A stretch of 64,000 bases of DNA from Arcticibacter sp041902385 (GCF_041902385.1 NZ_CP169244.1:1116001-1180000), one strand, 5' to 3'. Shown: positions 34,097 to 43,363, numbered from the stretch's first letter. The notes: generated by a model not told the origin, from the sequence alone. Program-made: numbers and translations.

Positions 34097-35902
34097 TTAT
34101 GCAAATTTCTTCGCATTGACTTTCCGTTCGTTCTCTGTAAGGTATATCTTCCGCAGACGCATGCTCTTCGGAGTAATTTCAATATACTCATCATTCTGGA
34201 TGTATTCCATCGCTTCTTCCAGAGAGAACTTGATTGCCGGAGCGATACGTACGTTGTCGTCACTTCCGGATGCACGCATATTCGTAAGCTGCTTGCCCTT
34301 CACCACGTTGACAACGAGGTCGTTGTCGCGGATGTGCTCGCCCATGATTTGCCCTTCATACACATCTTCACCCGGTTCAACAAAGAAACGTCCGCGGTCC
34401 TGCAGCTTGTCGATGGAGTAAGCAGTGGTTTGGCCCTTCTCCATCGAAACGAGTACGCCATTTAATCTACCGGGGATATTCCCCTTCCAAGGCTCGTAAG
34501 ACTTAAAGCGGTGAGCCATTACAGCTTCTCCCGCAGTTGCAGTAAGAACATTATTTCTCAGGCCTATGATTCCGCGCGAAGGAATTTCGAACTCAAGATG
34601 CTGCAGGTCGCCTTTAGGTTCCATAACGAGAAGTTCACCCTTCTTCTGAGTTACAAGCTCGATCACCTTACCGGCTACATCACCAGGTACATCGACAATC
34701 AGCGTTTCAACCGGCTCACATTTAACTCCGTCAATTTCCTTAACGATAACCTGAGGTTGGCCAACCTGAAGTTCATAACCTTCACGACGCATGGTCTCAA
34801 TCAGGACTGACAGGTGAAGAATGCCCCTTCCGTACACGAGATAAGCGTCGGGCGATTCGGTTTCCACTACCTTCAGTGCAAGGTTTTTTTCCATCTCCTT
34901 ATACAGGCGATCACGAAGATGACGGGAGGTCACAAACTTTCCTTCTTTTCCGAAGAAAGGGGAATTATTGATTGTGAAAAGCATGTTCATTGTAGGCTCA
35001 TCAATGTGGATGACCTCCAGCTGTTCAGGATTCTCAAAGTCAGCAATAGTATCGCCGATCTCAAAACCTTCAATTCCGACAACAGCACAGATGTCGCCGG
35101 ATTTCACTTCCTGAACCTTGATCTTTCCTAACCCCTCGAAGGTATACAGCTCCTTTATTCTTGACTTCTGGATCTTGCCATCTCTCTTTACCAGAGACAC
35201 AGGCATATTCTCCTTTATAGTTCCCCTTGCAACTCTCCCAATAGCAATACGGCCTACAAAAGAAGAGTAGTCAAGGGAAGTGATCTGCATCTGCAACGTT
35301 CCCTCGTTGACCGGTGCAGCAGGAATATGCTCCAGAATGGCGTCAAGCAACGGCGTAATATCTTCTGTCTGCTTCTTCCAGTCAGTACTCATCCATCCTT
35401 GCTTTGACGAACCGTAGATGACGGGGAAGTCAAGCTGCTCCTCAGTAGCCTCAAGGTTAAAGAACAATTCAAATACGGCTTCATGAACTTCTTCCGGCCG
35501 ACAGTTCTCTTTATCCACTTTATTGATCACAACAATAGGCTTCAACCCTAATGCAAGTGCTTTCTGTGTAACAAAACGAGTTTGAGGCATAGCTCCCTCA
35601 AATGCATCGACAAGGAGCAGCACGCCGTCCGCCATCTTTAGCACACGCTCTACTTCTCCTCCGAAATCGGCGTGGCCCGGGGTATCAATGATATTGATCT
35701 TTATTCCCTTGTAGTTTACAGACACGTTTTTAGAGACGATTGTGATTCCCCGTTCGCGCTCCAGATCATTGTTATCTAAAATCAGCTCCCCAGTCTCCTG
35801 ATTATCTCTAAACAACTGACATGTGTGTAAAATCTTGTCCACCAGAGTAGTTTTACCGTGGTCAACGTGTGCAATAATTGCGATGTTTCTAATATTCTGC
35901 AT
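34097..35902 (-). CDS. typA: Translational GTPase TypA/BipA
   Basis: 601-residue ribosome-associated GTPase that influences 50S assembly and stress adaptation. G1 IAHVDHGKTTLVDKIL at the N-terminus, switch II DTPGHADFGGEVERVL, G4 NKVDKENCRPEEV. Domains II, III/V and the TypA-specific C-terminal domain (LEEAMEYIQNDEYIEITPKS) follow. Length is normal. Its upstream region has a TATCTTTG box. Confidence 0.97.
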   Translation of the reverse strand: MQNIRNIAIIAHVDHGKTTLVDKILHTCQLFRDNQETGELILDNNDLERERGITIVSKNVSVNYKGIKINIIDTPGHADFGGEVERVLKMADGVLLLVDAFEGAMPQTRFVTQKALALGLKPIVVINKVDKENCRPEEVHEAVFELFFNLEATEEQLDFPVIYGSSKQGWMSTDWKKQTEDITPLLDAILEHIPAAPVNEGTLQMQITSLDYSSFVGRIAIGRVARGTIKENMPVSLVKRDGKIQKSRIKELYTFEGLGKIKVQEVKSGDICAVVGIEGFEIGDTIADFENPEQLEVIHIDEPTMNMLFTINNSPFFGKEGKFVTSRHLRDRLYKEMEKNLALKVVETESPDAYLVYGRGILHLSVLIETMRREGYELQVGQPQVIVKEIDGVKCEPVETLIVDVPGDVAGKVIELVTQKKGELLVMEPKGDLQHLEFEIPSRGIIGLRNNVLTATAGEAVMAHRFKSYEPWKGNIPGRLNGVLVSMEKGQTTAYSIDKLQDRGRFFVEPGEDVYEGQIMGEHIRDNDLVVNVVKGKQLTNMRASGSDDNVRIAPAIKFSLEEAMEYIQNDEYIEITPKSMRLRKIYLTENERKVNAKKFA

Positions 35903-35928
35903 GAAAAACCTGCTCTCAAAAATTTGGG

Positions 35929-35936
35929 CAAAGATA
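35929..35936 (-). promoter_or_regulatory. -7 box of typA
   Basis: On the minus strand TATCTTTG, an exact match to TAnnTTTG, 26 nt before the start codon. No -33 at the usual distance. Confidence 0.5.
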
Positions 35937-36008
35937 AGCTTTTAAATCGGCATTCCGGCGCTTTTGCAAACGTTAAAAATAAATGACAATCAGGACTTAA
36001 GATAAATT

Positions 36009-36016
36009 TAACTTTG
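36009..36016 (+). promoter_or_regulatory. -7 box of the small membrane protein gene
   Basis: TAACTTTG, an exact TAnnTTTG match, ending 4 nt before the ATG at 36021, implying an almost leaderless mRNA. Confidence 0.4.
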
Positions 36017-36020
36017 TATT

Positions 36021-36179
36021 ATGGGAGCACAGGAAATTTTGGTTGTTATATTATTTATCGCCGCCCTGATCTATGTAGGGAACATGATTTACAAAAACTT
36101 CAACGCTAAAAAAAGCTGTGGATCAAACTGTAAATGTGGAATTGATTTTTCCGACCTCCCGGATCCTGAAAAAAAATAA
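36021..36179 (+). CDS. Small cysteine-containing membrane protein (FeoB-associated-like)
   Basis: A 52-residue product: MGAQEILVVILFIAALIYVG (one transmembrane helix), then a basic stretch NFNAKKSC, a cysteine cluster CGSNCKCG (CxxxCxC), and an acidic tail. This matches the layout of the FeoB-associated Cys-rich membrane proteins, small one-helix proteins with Cys pairs, but no feo gene is near. Preceded by a TAACTTTG box and convergent with ispF, the gap being 8 bases. Confidence 0.6.
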   Translation: MGAQEILVVILFIAALIYVGNMIYKNFNAKKSCGSNCKCGIDFSDLPDPEKK

Positions 36180-36187
36180 GGCTTCAG

Positions 36188-36676
36188 TTACTTCAGCGTC
36201 TCTTTTTCGAGAAGGCAGACTGCATAAGCCACTACGCCCTCTTCTCTCCCGATAAATCCCATTCTTTCATTTGTAGTAGCTTTTATAGAGATGTCTTCCT
36301 CAGAAACGCCCATCGCCAACGCAATGTTCTTTTTCATCGCGGGAACATGAGGATTAATTTTGGGAGCTTCAAGGCAGATCATCGCGTCTACGTTCCCAAT
36401 AGCCCAGCCCTTTTCGGCTACTAACCTGATACATTCTTTTAGCAGAATAAGACTGCTTATGCCTTTCCAACGTTCATCCTTATTGGAAAAGTGGTAGCCA
36501 ATATCCCTCAAATTTGCCGCTCCAAGTATAGCGTCGCATATAGCATGCAGTAAAACATCTGCATCTGAATGTCCGAAAGCACCCGAATGATGTTCAAGAT
36601 TCACACCCCCTATGATAAAGGGATGCCCCTCCTTCAGTTCATGGACGTCAAATCCAAATCCTACTCTGATCTTCAT
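36188..36676 (-). CDS. ispF: 2-C-methyl-D-erythritol 2,4-cyclodiphosphate synthase
   Basis: Fifth enzyme of the MEP isoprenoid pathway. 162 residues, trimeric. Metal-binding GFDVHELKEGHPFIIGGV near the N-terminus and GHSDADVLLHAICDAILGAA; later TTNERMGFIGREEGVVAYAV. A 56-base gap separates it from porV upstream on the same strand, so the two may share a transcript. Confidence 0.95.
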   Translation of the reverse strand: MKIRVGFGFDVHELKEGHPFIIGGVNLEHHSGAFGHSDADVLLHAICDAILGAANLRDIGYHFSNKDERWKGISSLILLKECIRLVAEKGWAIGNVDAMICLEAPKINPHVPAMKKNIALAMGVSEEDISIKATTNERMGFIGREEGVVAYAVCLLEKETLK

Positions 36677-36732
36677 AATATAATTTTATACGCCGGGAAA
36701 GGAATAAAGACATCCCTTCCATCTTCGGCTTT

Positions 36733-37905
36733 TTATCTTATTGTATACGCAATCGTGAAGCGCAGTGTGTTTGCCAGAGGACTTCTGGTCTGACTGGCTG
36801 CAAGATAAGAAAAATCAAGATTGAATTTCTGATAGCGGTAGCCGCCGCCAAAGGTAAGGTAGCGTCGATCGCCTTTATCCCGACTTTCATAAAAATATCC
36901 CATTCTTGCTGCGAGCTGCTTGTTATAAACATACTCAAGGCCAGTGGCAATCGATATTTCCTTTAACTCTTCCGAAAATCCGCCAGGAGCATCGCTGAAC
37001 GATCCGAACATCGCTGCGGGAACTGACTTGTTCGGGTCACTACCTGACACTATCTTTCCTTGAGAATCCCGAAGGGGCGGCGATGGGACCAGAAGCTTGT
37101 TTACATCCAGTGCGAAAGTGAGGGCGCCCTTCCCTTTGGCAACTGTTGCGGCGGTTCCTATCTTTAGGTTTGTCGGGAGAAAGAGACCTGAACCTTCATT
37201 TGAATAGCTTATTTTACTTCCGATATTTGATATAGCACCGCCGAAAGCAAGAAGAAGATCTCTGCCCGAAAAAGTAGTGGCATGGGTATAGTAAGCGGAA
37301 ACGTCTGCTGCCAGAGCGGAAGCAGGTCCCGCCTGTTGTCCCTGGGTAACCATAGCATTCGAGATATTTGAGTAAATAAACCGGACGCTTGTGCCGAGAG
37401 AAAAGTTATTGCCAAACTTCCTGGCATAGGTCGCGTCTATTGCAAACTCGTTGGGGCGGAAGGTTCCATATGCCAGATCCGGACTTTCTCTTAATTCAAT
37501 GTCACCGGCCGTGAAGTAACGAAAGGAAGCGCCTACCGTGTTTCGCTCATCCAACTTATAATATCCGTTCACATAAGCGAGATACATGTCTGAAACAAGC
37601 GTTCTCAGCCATGGGCTGTATGATAATGACACGGCCAACGTGTCGGATACAAAAGCAAGCTTTGACGGATTCCAGTGAGCGGAGCTAGCATCTGGAGAGG
37701 TTGCCGCTCCCGTTTCGCCCATTGCCCCGGCCCGGGCATCGGGAGCTACAAGTAAAAAGGGGACCGCCGTTTCCAGTCGTCGAACTGCCTTCCCAGCGTC
37801 TTGTGAGACTGCGTTTTGCGCTAGCAGATAGCCGGAAAAACATTGCAGCAAAACGCTCAAGCTGATCCAGATATACCTCCTTAACTTATTGCTCCGACGC
37901 ATCAT
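36733..37905 (-). CDS. porV: Type IX secretion system outer membrane protein PorV
   Basis: 390 residues; a signal peptide (about 1-29, ending YLLAQ) and a 14-strand-type beta-barrel. Typical PorV features are PFLLVAPDARAGAMGETGAA right after the signal peptide and SSAHWNPSKLAFV. PorV (LptO) is the outer membrane component that receives T9SS cargo and presents it to the PorU sortase. Divergent from gldJ, as in other Bacteroidota where porV and gldJ are neighbours; porU is not in the window. Confidence 0.92.
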   Translation of the reverse strand: MMRRSNKLRRYIWISLSVLLQCFSGYLLAQNAVSQDAGKAVRRLETAVPFLLVAPDARAGAMGETGAATSPDASSAHWNPSKLAFVSDTLAVSLSYSPWLRTLVSDMYLAYVNGYYKLDERNTVGASFRYFTAGDIELRESPDLAYGTFRPNEFAIDATYARKFGNNFSLGTSVRFIYSNISNAMVTQGQQAGPASALAADVSAYYTHATTFSGRDLLLAFGGAISNIGSKISYSNEGSGLFLPTNLKIGTAATVAKGKGALTFALDVNKLLVPSPPLRDSQGKIVSGSDPNKSVPAAMFGSFSDAPGGFSEELKEISIATGLEYVYNKQLAARMGYFYESRDKGDRRYLTFGGGYRYQKFNLDFSYLAASQTRSPLANTLRFTIAYTIR

Positions 37906-38062
37906 GGATTAAAAGTATAAATTTTTAATATGTATCTGTTTTTTTAATTGCAAGGGATTACAAACGGGCCCTACTCTCATAGCAAGAAGCACATAATTTT
38001 AAATTGGTGTAACCCACATTCTTAATCGACGTATAACAGAGAAATCGCCTTAAAAACACGAT

Positions 38063-38094
38063 TTTGCCATGCTGGTGATTAATAACTATTTTAG
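38063..38094 (+). promoter_or_regulatory. Promoter of gldJ
   Basis: TTTG (38063-38066), a 20-nt spacer and TATTTTAG (38087-38094; one mismatch to TAnnTTTG), 21 nt before the gldJ ATG. Confidence 0.55.
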
Positions 38095-38115
38095 CATCTT
38101 AGCTCTCATAATTAA

Positions 38116-39738
38116 ATGAAAAAATTATCAATACTTTTTACCGCGGGACTTTGCGCTTTGGGAATCTTGGGGACTTCATGTAAAAGTAGCAAAAAAAGTG
38201 CTGGAGCTTCTTCAAAAACAGGCTGGGCCTACAATGACAAACACAATGGCGGGTTTTCTGTAGCGCCTAAAATCCAACCAGGCCCTGGGCCTGGACTGAT
38301 TGCCATTGAAGGTGGAACGTTCGTAATGGGAGGCAGCCTGGCTCAGGATCTCTCCTACGAATACGACAATGTCAGGAGAAGGGTCACAGTAGCCTCGTTC
38401 TATATGGATGAAACGGAAGTTTCGAATGTTGACTGGCGGGAATACCTTTATTGGATACAACGGAATTTCCCGGAAGACAGAGAGTATTATTATAACGCGT
38501 TGCCCGACACACTCGTTTGGCGCCGACCACTGTCTTATAACGAACCTTATGTAGAAAACTACTTACGGCACCCCGCTTACCAGGACTATCCTGTAGTAGG
38601 AGTAAGCTGGGAGCAAGCCAGAGAGTATGCAGAATGGCGTACCGACCGGGTAAACGAACAAATATTAAGAGAAAAAGGAATTTTGCTCGACTATAAGTCG
38701 CTTGCCGGAAATACCAAAGGGGGAGGCAAGGGAAAAACCACAGCTGCAGCTCCTGCAACAAAAGATCCGTTCAATACAGATATATATCTAAACGGGCAGT
38801 ATAAGGGAGAAGGTATCGACGGGAAGAAAATGCCGAGAAATTTAAATCCCGCTGCTACTGCAACAACAACAACCGCTGGAAAAGGCAAAGGGAACTCCGT
38901 GCCAAGAAGGCCGGTGACACGGGAAGATGGAGTGTTAAAAGAGCATTATCGTCTCCCAACAGAAGCAGAATGGGAATATGCAGCTCTCGCATTGGCAGGA
39001 AATACTGAATACGAAAATATCGAAGATGGCCGTATTTACCCCTGGGATGGCTTAGGCGTAAGATCAGGAAAGAAGAAGACACAGGGCTTGATCATGGCCA
39101 ACTTCAAAAGAGGCGAAGGTGATAACATGGGTACTGGCGGTTATCTGAATGATAAAGCAGACATCACAGCGCCTGTTAGAAGCTACATGCCAAACGACTT
39201 CGGCTTGTACAATATGGCAGGTAATGTCAACGAATGGGTAGAAGACACTTACAGAAAGCTTTCATTTGAAGATTTCGAAGATTTCAATCCTTTCCGGGGA
39301 AATCAGTATGTCGACAAACGACTGGAAGACAAAAACAAATGGACCTATGCCAAGGACAAGTACGGCCGGCCGATAAAGGATCCTGCGAAATCACGCAGAA
39401 AGCAGACTTGGGCCGAGCTTAATGGCAAAGCTGACAGCAGCGCCAGCACGAAACACTTCAATCCCGACATGAGAGGATATAAAGACACTGTAAATCAGCA
39501 GCTTTATGGTACTGTAACCTTGATCAACGACCATTCTAAGGTATACAAAGGTGGCTCGTGGAATGACAGAGCGTACTGGCTGAACCCTGCTACCCGGCGC
39601 TTCATGCAGCAAGATGAGTCAAGTGCAGAAGTTGGTTTCAGATGTGCCATGAACATGACTGGTTCTACCGAGATCTTCACGAAGTATAAACCTCACTTCT
39701 CGCAGCCTAAGTCGAGGGCATCGAGTAAGGCAAGATAA
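38116..39738 (+). CDS. gldJ: Gliding motility / T9SS lipoprotein GldJ
   Basis: 540-residue lipoprotein: MKKLSILFTAGLCALGILGT signal with lipobox and Cys near residue 22, a formylglycine-generating-enzyme-like (FGE-sulfatase) fold with IAIEGGTFVMGGS, RLPTEAEWEYAA, GLYNMAGNVNEWVEDTYRK and the C-terminal VYKGGSWNDRAYWLNPATRR. GldJ (and the related GldK) is part of the T9SS periplasmic/outer membrane ring. Contains a low-complexity stretch (about 190-270) rich in Gly/Lys/Ala/Thr. The IS66 element begins 19 bases after the stop. Confidence 0.88.
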   Translation: MKKLSILFTAGLCALGILGTSCKSSKKSAGASSKTGWAYNDKHNGGFSVAPKIQPGPGPGLIAIEGGTFVMGGSLAQDLSYEYDNVRRRVTVASFYMDETEVSNVDWREYLYWIQRNFPEDREYYYNALPDTLVWRRPLSYNEPYVENYLRHPAYQDYPVVGVSWEQAREYAEWRTDRVNEQILREKGILLDYKSLAGNTKGGGKGKTTAAAPATKDPFNTDIYLNGQYKGEGIDGKKMPRNLNPAATATTTTAGKGKGNSVPRRPVTREDGVLKEHYRLPTEAEWEYAALALAGNTEYENIEDGRIYPWDGLGVRSGKKKTQGLIMANFKRGEGDNMGTGGYLNDKADITAPVRSYMPNDFGLYNMAGNVNEWVEDTYRKLSFEDFEDFNPFRGNQYVDKRLEDKNKWTYAKDKYGRPIKDPAKSRRKQTWAELNGKADSSASTKHFNPDMRGYKDTVNQQLYGTVTLINDHSKVYKGGSWNDRAYWLNPATRRFMQQDESSAEVGFRCAMNMTGSTEIFTKYKPHFSQPKSRASSKAR

Positions 39739-39749
39739 GACCGAGACGA

Positions 39750-39757
39750 GATATAAC
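39750..39757. repeat. Left 8-bp target-site duplication of the IS66-family element
   Basis: GATATAAC directly flanks the left inverted repeat and is repeated at 43439-43446. Confidence 0.9.
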
Positions 39758-39781
39758 GTATCCGCCCGACGAACCCATCTT
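39758..39781 (+). repeat. Left inverted repeat of the IS66-family element
   Basis: 24-nt terminal repeat; 23/24 match with the right end. Confidence 0.9.
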
Positions 39782-40224
39782 TTAGGACTCGATTAGTTTC
39801 TTATAATTCTGCGGATAGAGGTCACGAATGTTCTTATGGTTAATGGTCATGACGTTTTGCAGGGCGTGTTTCAACCACTGCAGGGGATTCACCTCATGCT
39901 TTTTGCAGATAGCGAAAAAGGAATAGATCATGCCTGCTCTGGCAGCTGCATCATGGCTTCCTGCAAAGAGGTAGTTCTTGCGACCCAGAGAGATGGGCCT
40001 CAGTGCATTCTCGATTTGGTTATTGTCAATCAACAAGCTTCCGTCCTGCAGATAGGCGCTTAGCTTATCCCAACGCTCCATGGCATAGCGCATAGCCTTC
40101 CCGATCTGGCTTTTGGGTAAGGTATTCTTTACCTCATGAAAGATCCATTTTCCCAGTTCATTGATCACCGGAAGAGATTCTTCCAGGCGAAGCGCTTTGA
40201 TTTGCTGGGCACTCAGTCCTTCCT

Positions 40225-40232
40225 CTTTTGCC
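40225..40232. repeat. Left target-site duplication of the inner IS
   Basis: CTTTTGCC, repeated at 41652-41659, on both sides of the inner element. Confidence 0.9.
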
Positions 40233-40298
40233 GGAACAGGGACAAAAGTTGTGGAGAGAAGAGTAAAAGTAAGATATTAGCGTGCAGAAATTAGATAG

Positions 40299-40664
40299 AT
40301 GCACGAGTCGTTTAAAGCCCTACTTCCCTTGATTATCCCTGAAGGGGTATCCGATTATTTCCAATTGACAGATCACAAAAAAGACACTACCGGGATTCAT
40401 ATTTACCTGGAAGAGATCAACTCCATTCCGGTAGAATATAAGACCAACAAGTTACTCTCCAAAGGCTTCTTTGATGAAGTGATTCTGCAGGACTTTCCCA
40501 TACGGGGACAGGAAGTGTATTTGCATGTTAAGCGACGTAGATGGTGGAATCTGGACACAGGTAAGGTCGTTCACCGAGATTGGAATGTTGTAGCAATAGG
40601 AACGCGGATCACCAGTGATTTCGCGGCTTTTTTAAAAGCAATCAGTCGATACCCAGCCACATAG
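40299..40664 (+). CDS. ISAon1-type transposase, N-terminal region protein
   Basis: 121 residues with a zinc-ribbon-like/DNA-binding region: MHESFKALLPLIIPEGVSDY, then YLHVKRRRWWNLDTGKVVHR. This is the N-terminal module of the two-ORF ISAon1 type (ISL3 superfamily). The frame ends at 40662-40664. The second ORF is in the +1 frame and opens at 40636, overlapping by 29 bases. Confidence 0.85.
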   Translation: MHESFKALLPLIIPEGVSDYFQLTDHKKDTTGIHIYLEEINSIPVEYKTNKLLSKGFFDEVILQDFPIRGQEVYLHVKRRRWWNLDTGKVVHRDWNVVAIGTRITSDFAAFLKAISRYPAT

Positions 40665-41628
40665 TCTGCAGACGATCGCCTCCTTTTACGGGATCAAAGG
40701 CAAGAAGCTGCAGCGCTATTATCGCGATCAACTCAGTGAATACAAGAATTGGGAGCACCGTACCGATGCCCGTAAAGGCTTGATCTTCCCACAGAACATC
40801 GGTCCTTATCTCTCTATAGATGAGACCAGTCTTTCCCAGGGTGAGCTCTATACGGTGGTCACCAATAAAGAAGCTAGAGGCAAAAAGGGCACTCTGGTTG
40901 CTATTATGGAAGGTACCCGTTCGGAGAACATCATTCCACTGCTTCAAAAGATCCCCCAAAGACTTCGTAATAAGGTCAGAGAGATCACCTTGGATCTGGC
41001 TGGTAACATGAGTTTGATCGCTAAAAAGTGCTTTCCTTTGGCCTCGCAGGTCATTGATCGCTTTCATGTGCAGCAGTTAGCCACAGAAGCGCTACAGGAA
41101 ATACGGATCAAATACCGCTGGGAAGCCATTGATGCAGAGAATCAGGCTCTGGAAGAAGCCAAAGCAACTAAAACAAACTATTCACCTGAAATACTATCCA
41201 ATGGCGATACCTTGAAGCAGTTACTGGCCAGAAGCCGCTATCTGCTCTACAAGGACCAACAAAACTGGAGTGCTGAACAGGCAGAGCGGGCTTGCTTGCT
41301 CTTTGAACGATATCCTTCCCTGGAAAAAGCTTATCAGCTAACCCGGGGCTTATCCTGGATATTCAGCAACACCAAAGATAAGCTCTACGCCTTTGCAAGA
41401 CTGGCCCGGTGGAACGAGAAGGTGGAGCAATCCGGCTTTAAATCTTTTAATACCATTGCCAGAACCATCAATCTCTACCACAACAATATCTTGAACTACT
41501 TTGATAACCGAAGTACAAACGCTTCAGCCGAATCTTTCAATGCCAAAATTAAGGCTTTCAGAGCTCAGTACCGAGGGGTAGGAAATGTTAATTTTTTTCT
41601 CTTCAGACTCATGAAATTATTTGCTTAG
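40636..41628 (+). CDS. ISAon1-type transposase, catalytic DDE region
   Basis: Frame open from 40636; the first ATG-like start is not seen until a TTG at 40777, so the upstream part (HSLQTIASFYGIKGKKLQRY) is most easily read by a +1 frameshift from the first ORF, giving FLKQSVDTQPHSLQ as junction. DDE motifs: YLSIDETSLSQGELYTVVTN (first D), TLDLAGNM/CFPLASQVIDRFHVQQLA (second D) and the C-terminal SASAESFNAKIKAFRAQYRG-type end (N-A-x-A-E-S-x-N-A-K), giving the terminal E. The stop abuts the right inverted repeat. Confidence 0.85.
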   Translation, partial: KQSVDTQPHSLQTIASFYGIKGKKLQRYYRDQLSEYKNWEHRTDARKGLIFPQNIGPYLSIDETSLSQGELYTVVTNKEARGKKGTLVAIMEGTRSENIIPLLQKIPQRLRNKVREITLDLAGNMSLIAKKCFPLASQVIDRFHVQQLATEALQEIRIKYRWEAIDAENQALEEAKATKTNYSPEILSNGDTLKQLLARSRYLLYKDQQNWSAEQAERACLLFERYPSLEKAYQLTRGLSWIFSNTKDKLYAFARLARWNEKVEQSGFKSFNTIARTINLYHNNILNYFDNRSTNASAESFNAKIKAFRAQYRGVGNVNFFLFRLMKLFA

Positions 41629-41651
41629 TCCACAGATTTTGGTCCAGATCC

Positions 41652-41659
41652 CTTTTGCC
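41652..41659. repeat. Right target-site duplication of the inner IS
   Basis: CTTTTGCC, identical to 40225-40232. Confidence 0.9.
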
Positions 41660-42758
41660 TTTCGCTCTACTGCATATAAAGCCTGGATAAGCGACAAGGC
41701 TTTGGTTGCCCTGGTTTTATCATTATCCAGTGCCCGTTCAAACTCTCTTCTGGCATGAGCCCAGCAGGCTACCGGTGTTACTTCTGTCCGCTGTCCTATC
41801 TTTTGGTAGACGGCGTACCCGTCACTCTGGAGGTATCCTCTAAAGTGTTTCAGCATCTCCGTAGTGGCTGCCGCACCCCGGGTAGGCTGATAGTCCATCA
41901 GCACCAATCCATCCAAAGGACTATGGTAGACCCAATACCAGCCCATATGGGCAGCACCTTTCTTATCACTTTCCAATACTTTGATCGAGGTCTCATCGAC
42001 CTGTAAATACCCTCTGGCTTTGATATCAAACCTGAGTTGCTGGTAGAGTGGTTCCAGTCTTTCCAGTGCCTGTTTGACCCAGCCTTCAATGGTAGAGGAG
42101 GCTATGGGGATGTTCTCCCTGGCAAAGCGTTGTTTCTGCCGGTAGAGCGGCAAATGATCCATGTATTTATCAGTGAGGATCATGGCCAGCAGCCCTGCTC
42201 CCGGAATGCCTTTATCAATGACCCGTTCAGGAAGCTCTCCCGTTTTTACTCCTTCTGCGTTTTTAGCGGCATATTTATAACGGATGTAGCGACGGATGAA
42301 GAAGCGGGCAGGCTCACATTCCAGTTCTTCGGTTACATCCTTTCCAATGCAGACCATATCCGTTAGATCACCCTCAGGGTGGATCTCGATTTCTTCTACA
42401 GGAAGATGGGCAGGCAAGGCAGCGCGGCCTTTATGTGCAGACTGCTTCTTACGGGTATAGGTGATCTGTTCTTTGATTTCTTCCTGCTGAATGGCTTCTG
42501 CTTCCGGCTGAGCTTCAAATGGCAATACGCCTTGTGCAGGGTCACCTTCAAAGCGTTCTCGCTTCTGGCCGAACTGCAGACGTTCTAAAAGGTCGACCCG
42601 GGCTTTGAGGTAGGTGATCTTTTCGTCCTGTCTTTCTATGGTGGCATCTTTGCGTTGCAAAAGAGCAATTAATTGTTCTTTTGAGAGTGATTCCAGTGCC
42701 ATATCCATGGCATGAAATTACACAAAAAAGGCCGTCTATGCAAGAAAAAAGCCTCTTT

Positions 42759-43088
42759 TTATGCCTGATAACGTCGTAATTGCCGGCTCTTGTGAACCTG
42801 TATCCCTTCGATCATCAGCACCAGATCTGCCCAGCTCAGCTGCTCCTTTTTGGGAGTAGGGAAAGTACCCTGTTCGAGCCGCTTATAGTATAATACAAAG
42901 CCGCCGTGTTCCCAGTGCAACAGCTTAATATGGGTGCGCTGGCGGTTGAGGAAAACAAAGACTTCTCCTGAAGATACTTCCCTTTTGAGCTCTGAACTGA
43001 CTAAACCACACAGACCGTCGAAACTTTTTCGCATATCACAATGGCCCTGATAGAGAAAATACCGGTGAGAGGAGTTCAGGCTGAACAT
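42759..43088 (-). CDS. tnpB: IS66 family accessory protein TnpB
   Basis: 109-residue IS66 Orf2-like protein: HCDMRKSFDGLCGLVSSELK near residue 16-35, VFVFLNRQRTHIKLLHWEHG and EGGFVLYYKRLEQGTFPTP-type segments are the family signature. Needed with TnpA for IS66 transposition. Its start overlaps the tnpA stop (TAATG). Not the same as the RNA-guided TnpB of IS200/IS605. Confidence 0.93.
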   Translation of the reverse strand: MFSLNSSHRYFLYQGHCDMRKSFDGLCGLVSSELKREVSSGEVFVFLNRQRTHIKLLHWEHGGFVLYYKRLEQGTFPTPKKEQLSWADLVLMIEGIQVHKSRQLRRYQA

Positions 43089-43363
43089 TAATACAGATGA
43101 ATGAGCTGAGAGATGATCTTCATATCAGAAGCCGGTACTTTGATGCGCACGCCGTTAGGGTAACTAACTTCTATGGCCTCTACAGACTCCGCCCGAGGGA
43201 CCAGGGGGATAAACCCTTTCTTCTTTTCCGGTTCTTTGCTGCGTGATACCCAGTAGGCAAAGGTTGCCACCTTCATTCCTAATTGCTGACTAAACTCTTT
43301 TTGGGTAAGCCCGCTCTGACGCCAGCGCTCAACCTCTGCCTTCATTCTTTCTCTTTGATCCAT
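43088..43363 (-). CDS. tnpA: IS66 family accessory protein TnpA
   Basis: 91 residues with an HTH-type N-terminus: MKAEVERWRQSGLTQKEFSQ, then KVATFAYWVSRSK. The long open frame runs to 43495, past the right inverted repeat (43438), so the real start must be inside; MDQRERMKAEV at 43363 is chosen. First gene of the IS66 set. Confidence 0.85.
   Translation of the reverse strand: MDQRERMKAEVERWRQSGLTQKEFSQQLGMKVATFAYWVSRSKEPEKKKGFIPLVPRAESVEAIEVSYPNGVRIKVPASDMKIISQLIHLY

Larger units (their letters stand above)
40233..41651 (+). mobile_element. ISL3/ISAon1-like insertion sequence, 1419 bp
   Basis: Ends begin with GGAACAGGGACAAAAGTTGTGG (left, 40233) and, reading inward from the right, GGATCTGGACCAAAATCTGT (right, to 41651); the two align at 17 of 23 positions. 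Flanked by CTTTTGCC duplications, 8 bp as in the ISL3 family. Two ORFs on the plus strand (transposase N-terminal region and catalytic domain) fill the element, and the right inverted repeat begins at the transposase stop. Confidence 0.9.
39782..42708 (-). pseudogene. tnpC: IS66 transposase TnpC, interrupted by an ISAon1-like element
   Basis: The N-terminal part (42708 down to 41660) has the IS66 leucine-rich coiled coil with ALESLSKEQLIALLQRKDAT, the zinc-binding/transposase core region EVTPVACWAHARREFERALD and ends YAVERKAK. The C-terminal part continues after the inserted element as EEGLSAQQIKALRLEESLPV, then WDKLSAYLQDGSLLIDNNQI. Removing the 1419-bp insert plus one 8-bp duplicate leaves 1500 bp, an intact 499-residue frame. 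So the interruption is a clean recent insertion, not decay. tnpC cannot be functional as it stands. Confidence 0.93.

Noticed and set aside
39782..40168. Stand-alone transposase gene from the C-terminal part of IS66 tnpC
   Set aside because: It is the severed 3' end of tnpC; the frame joins the N-terminal part exactly when the inner IS is removed.
42759..43088. Reading TnpB of the IS66 element as an RNA-guided (OMEGA) nuclease
   Set aside because: The name is shared only; this is the short IS66 Orf2 protein with no RuvC domain, and no guide RNA-type end was seen.
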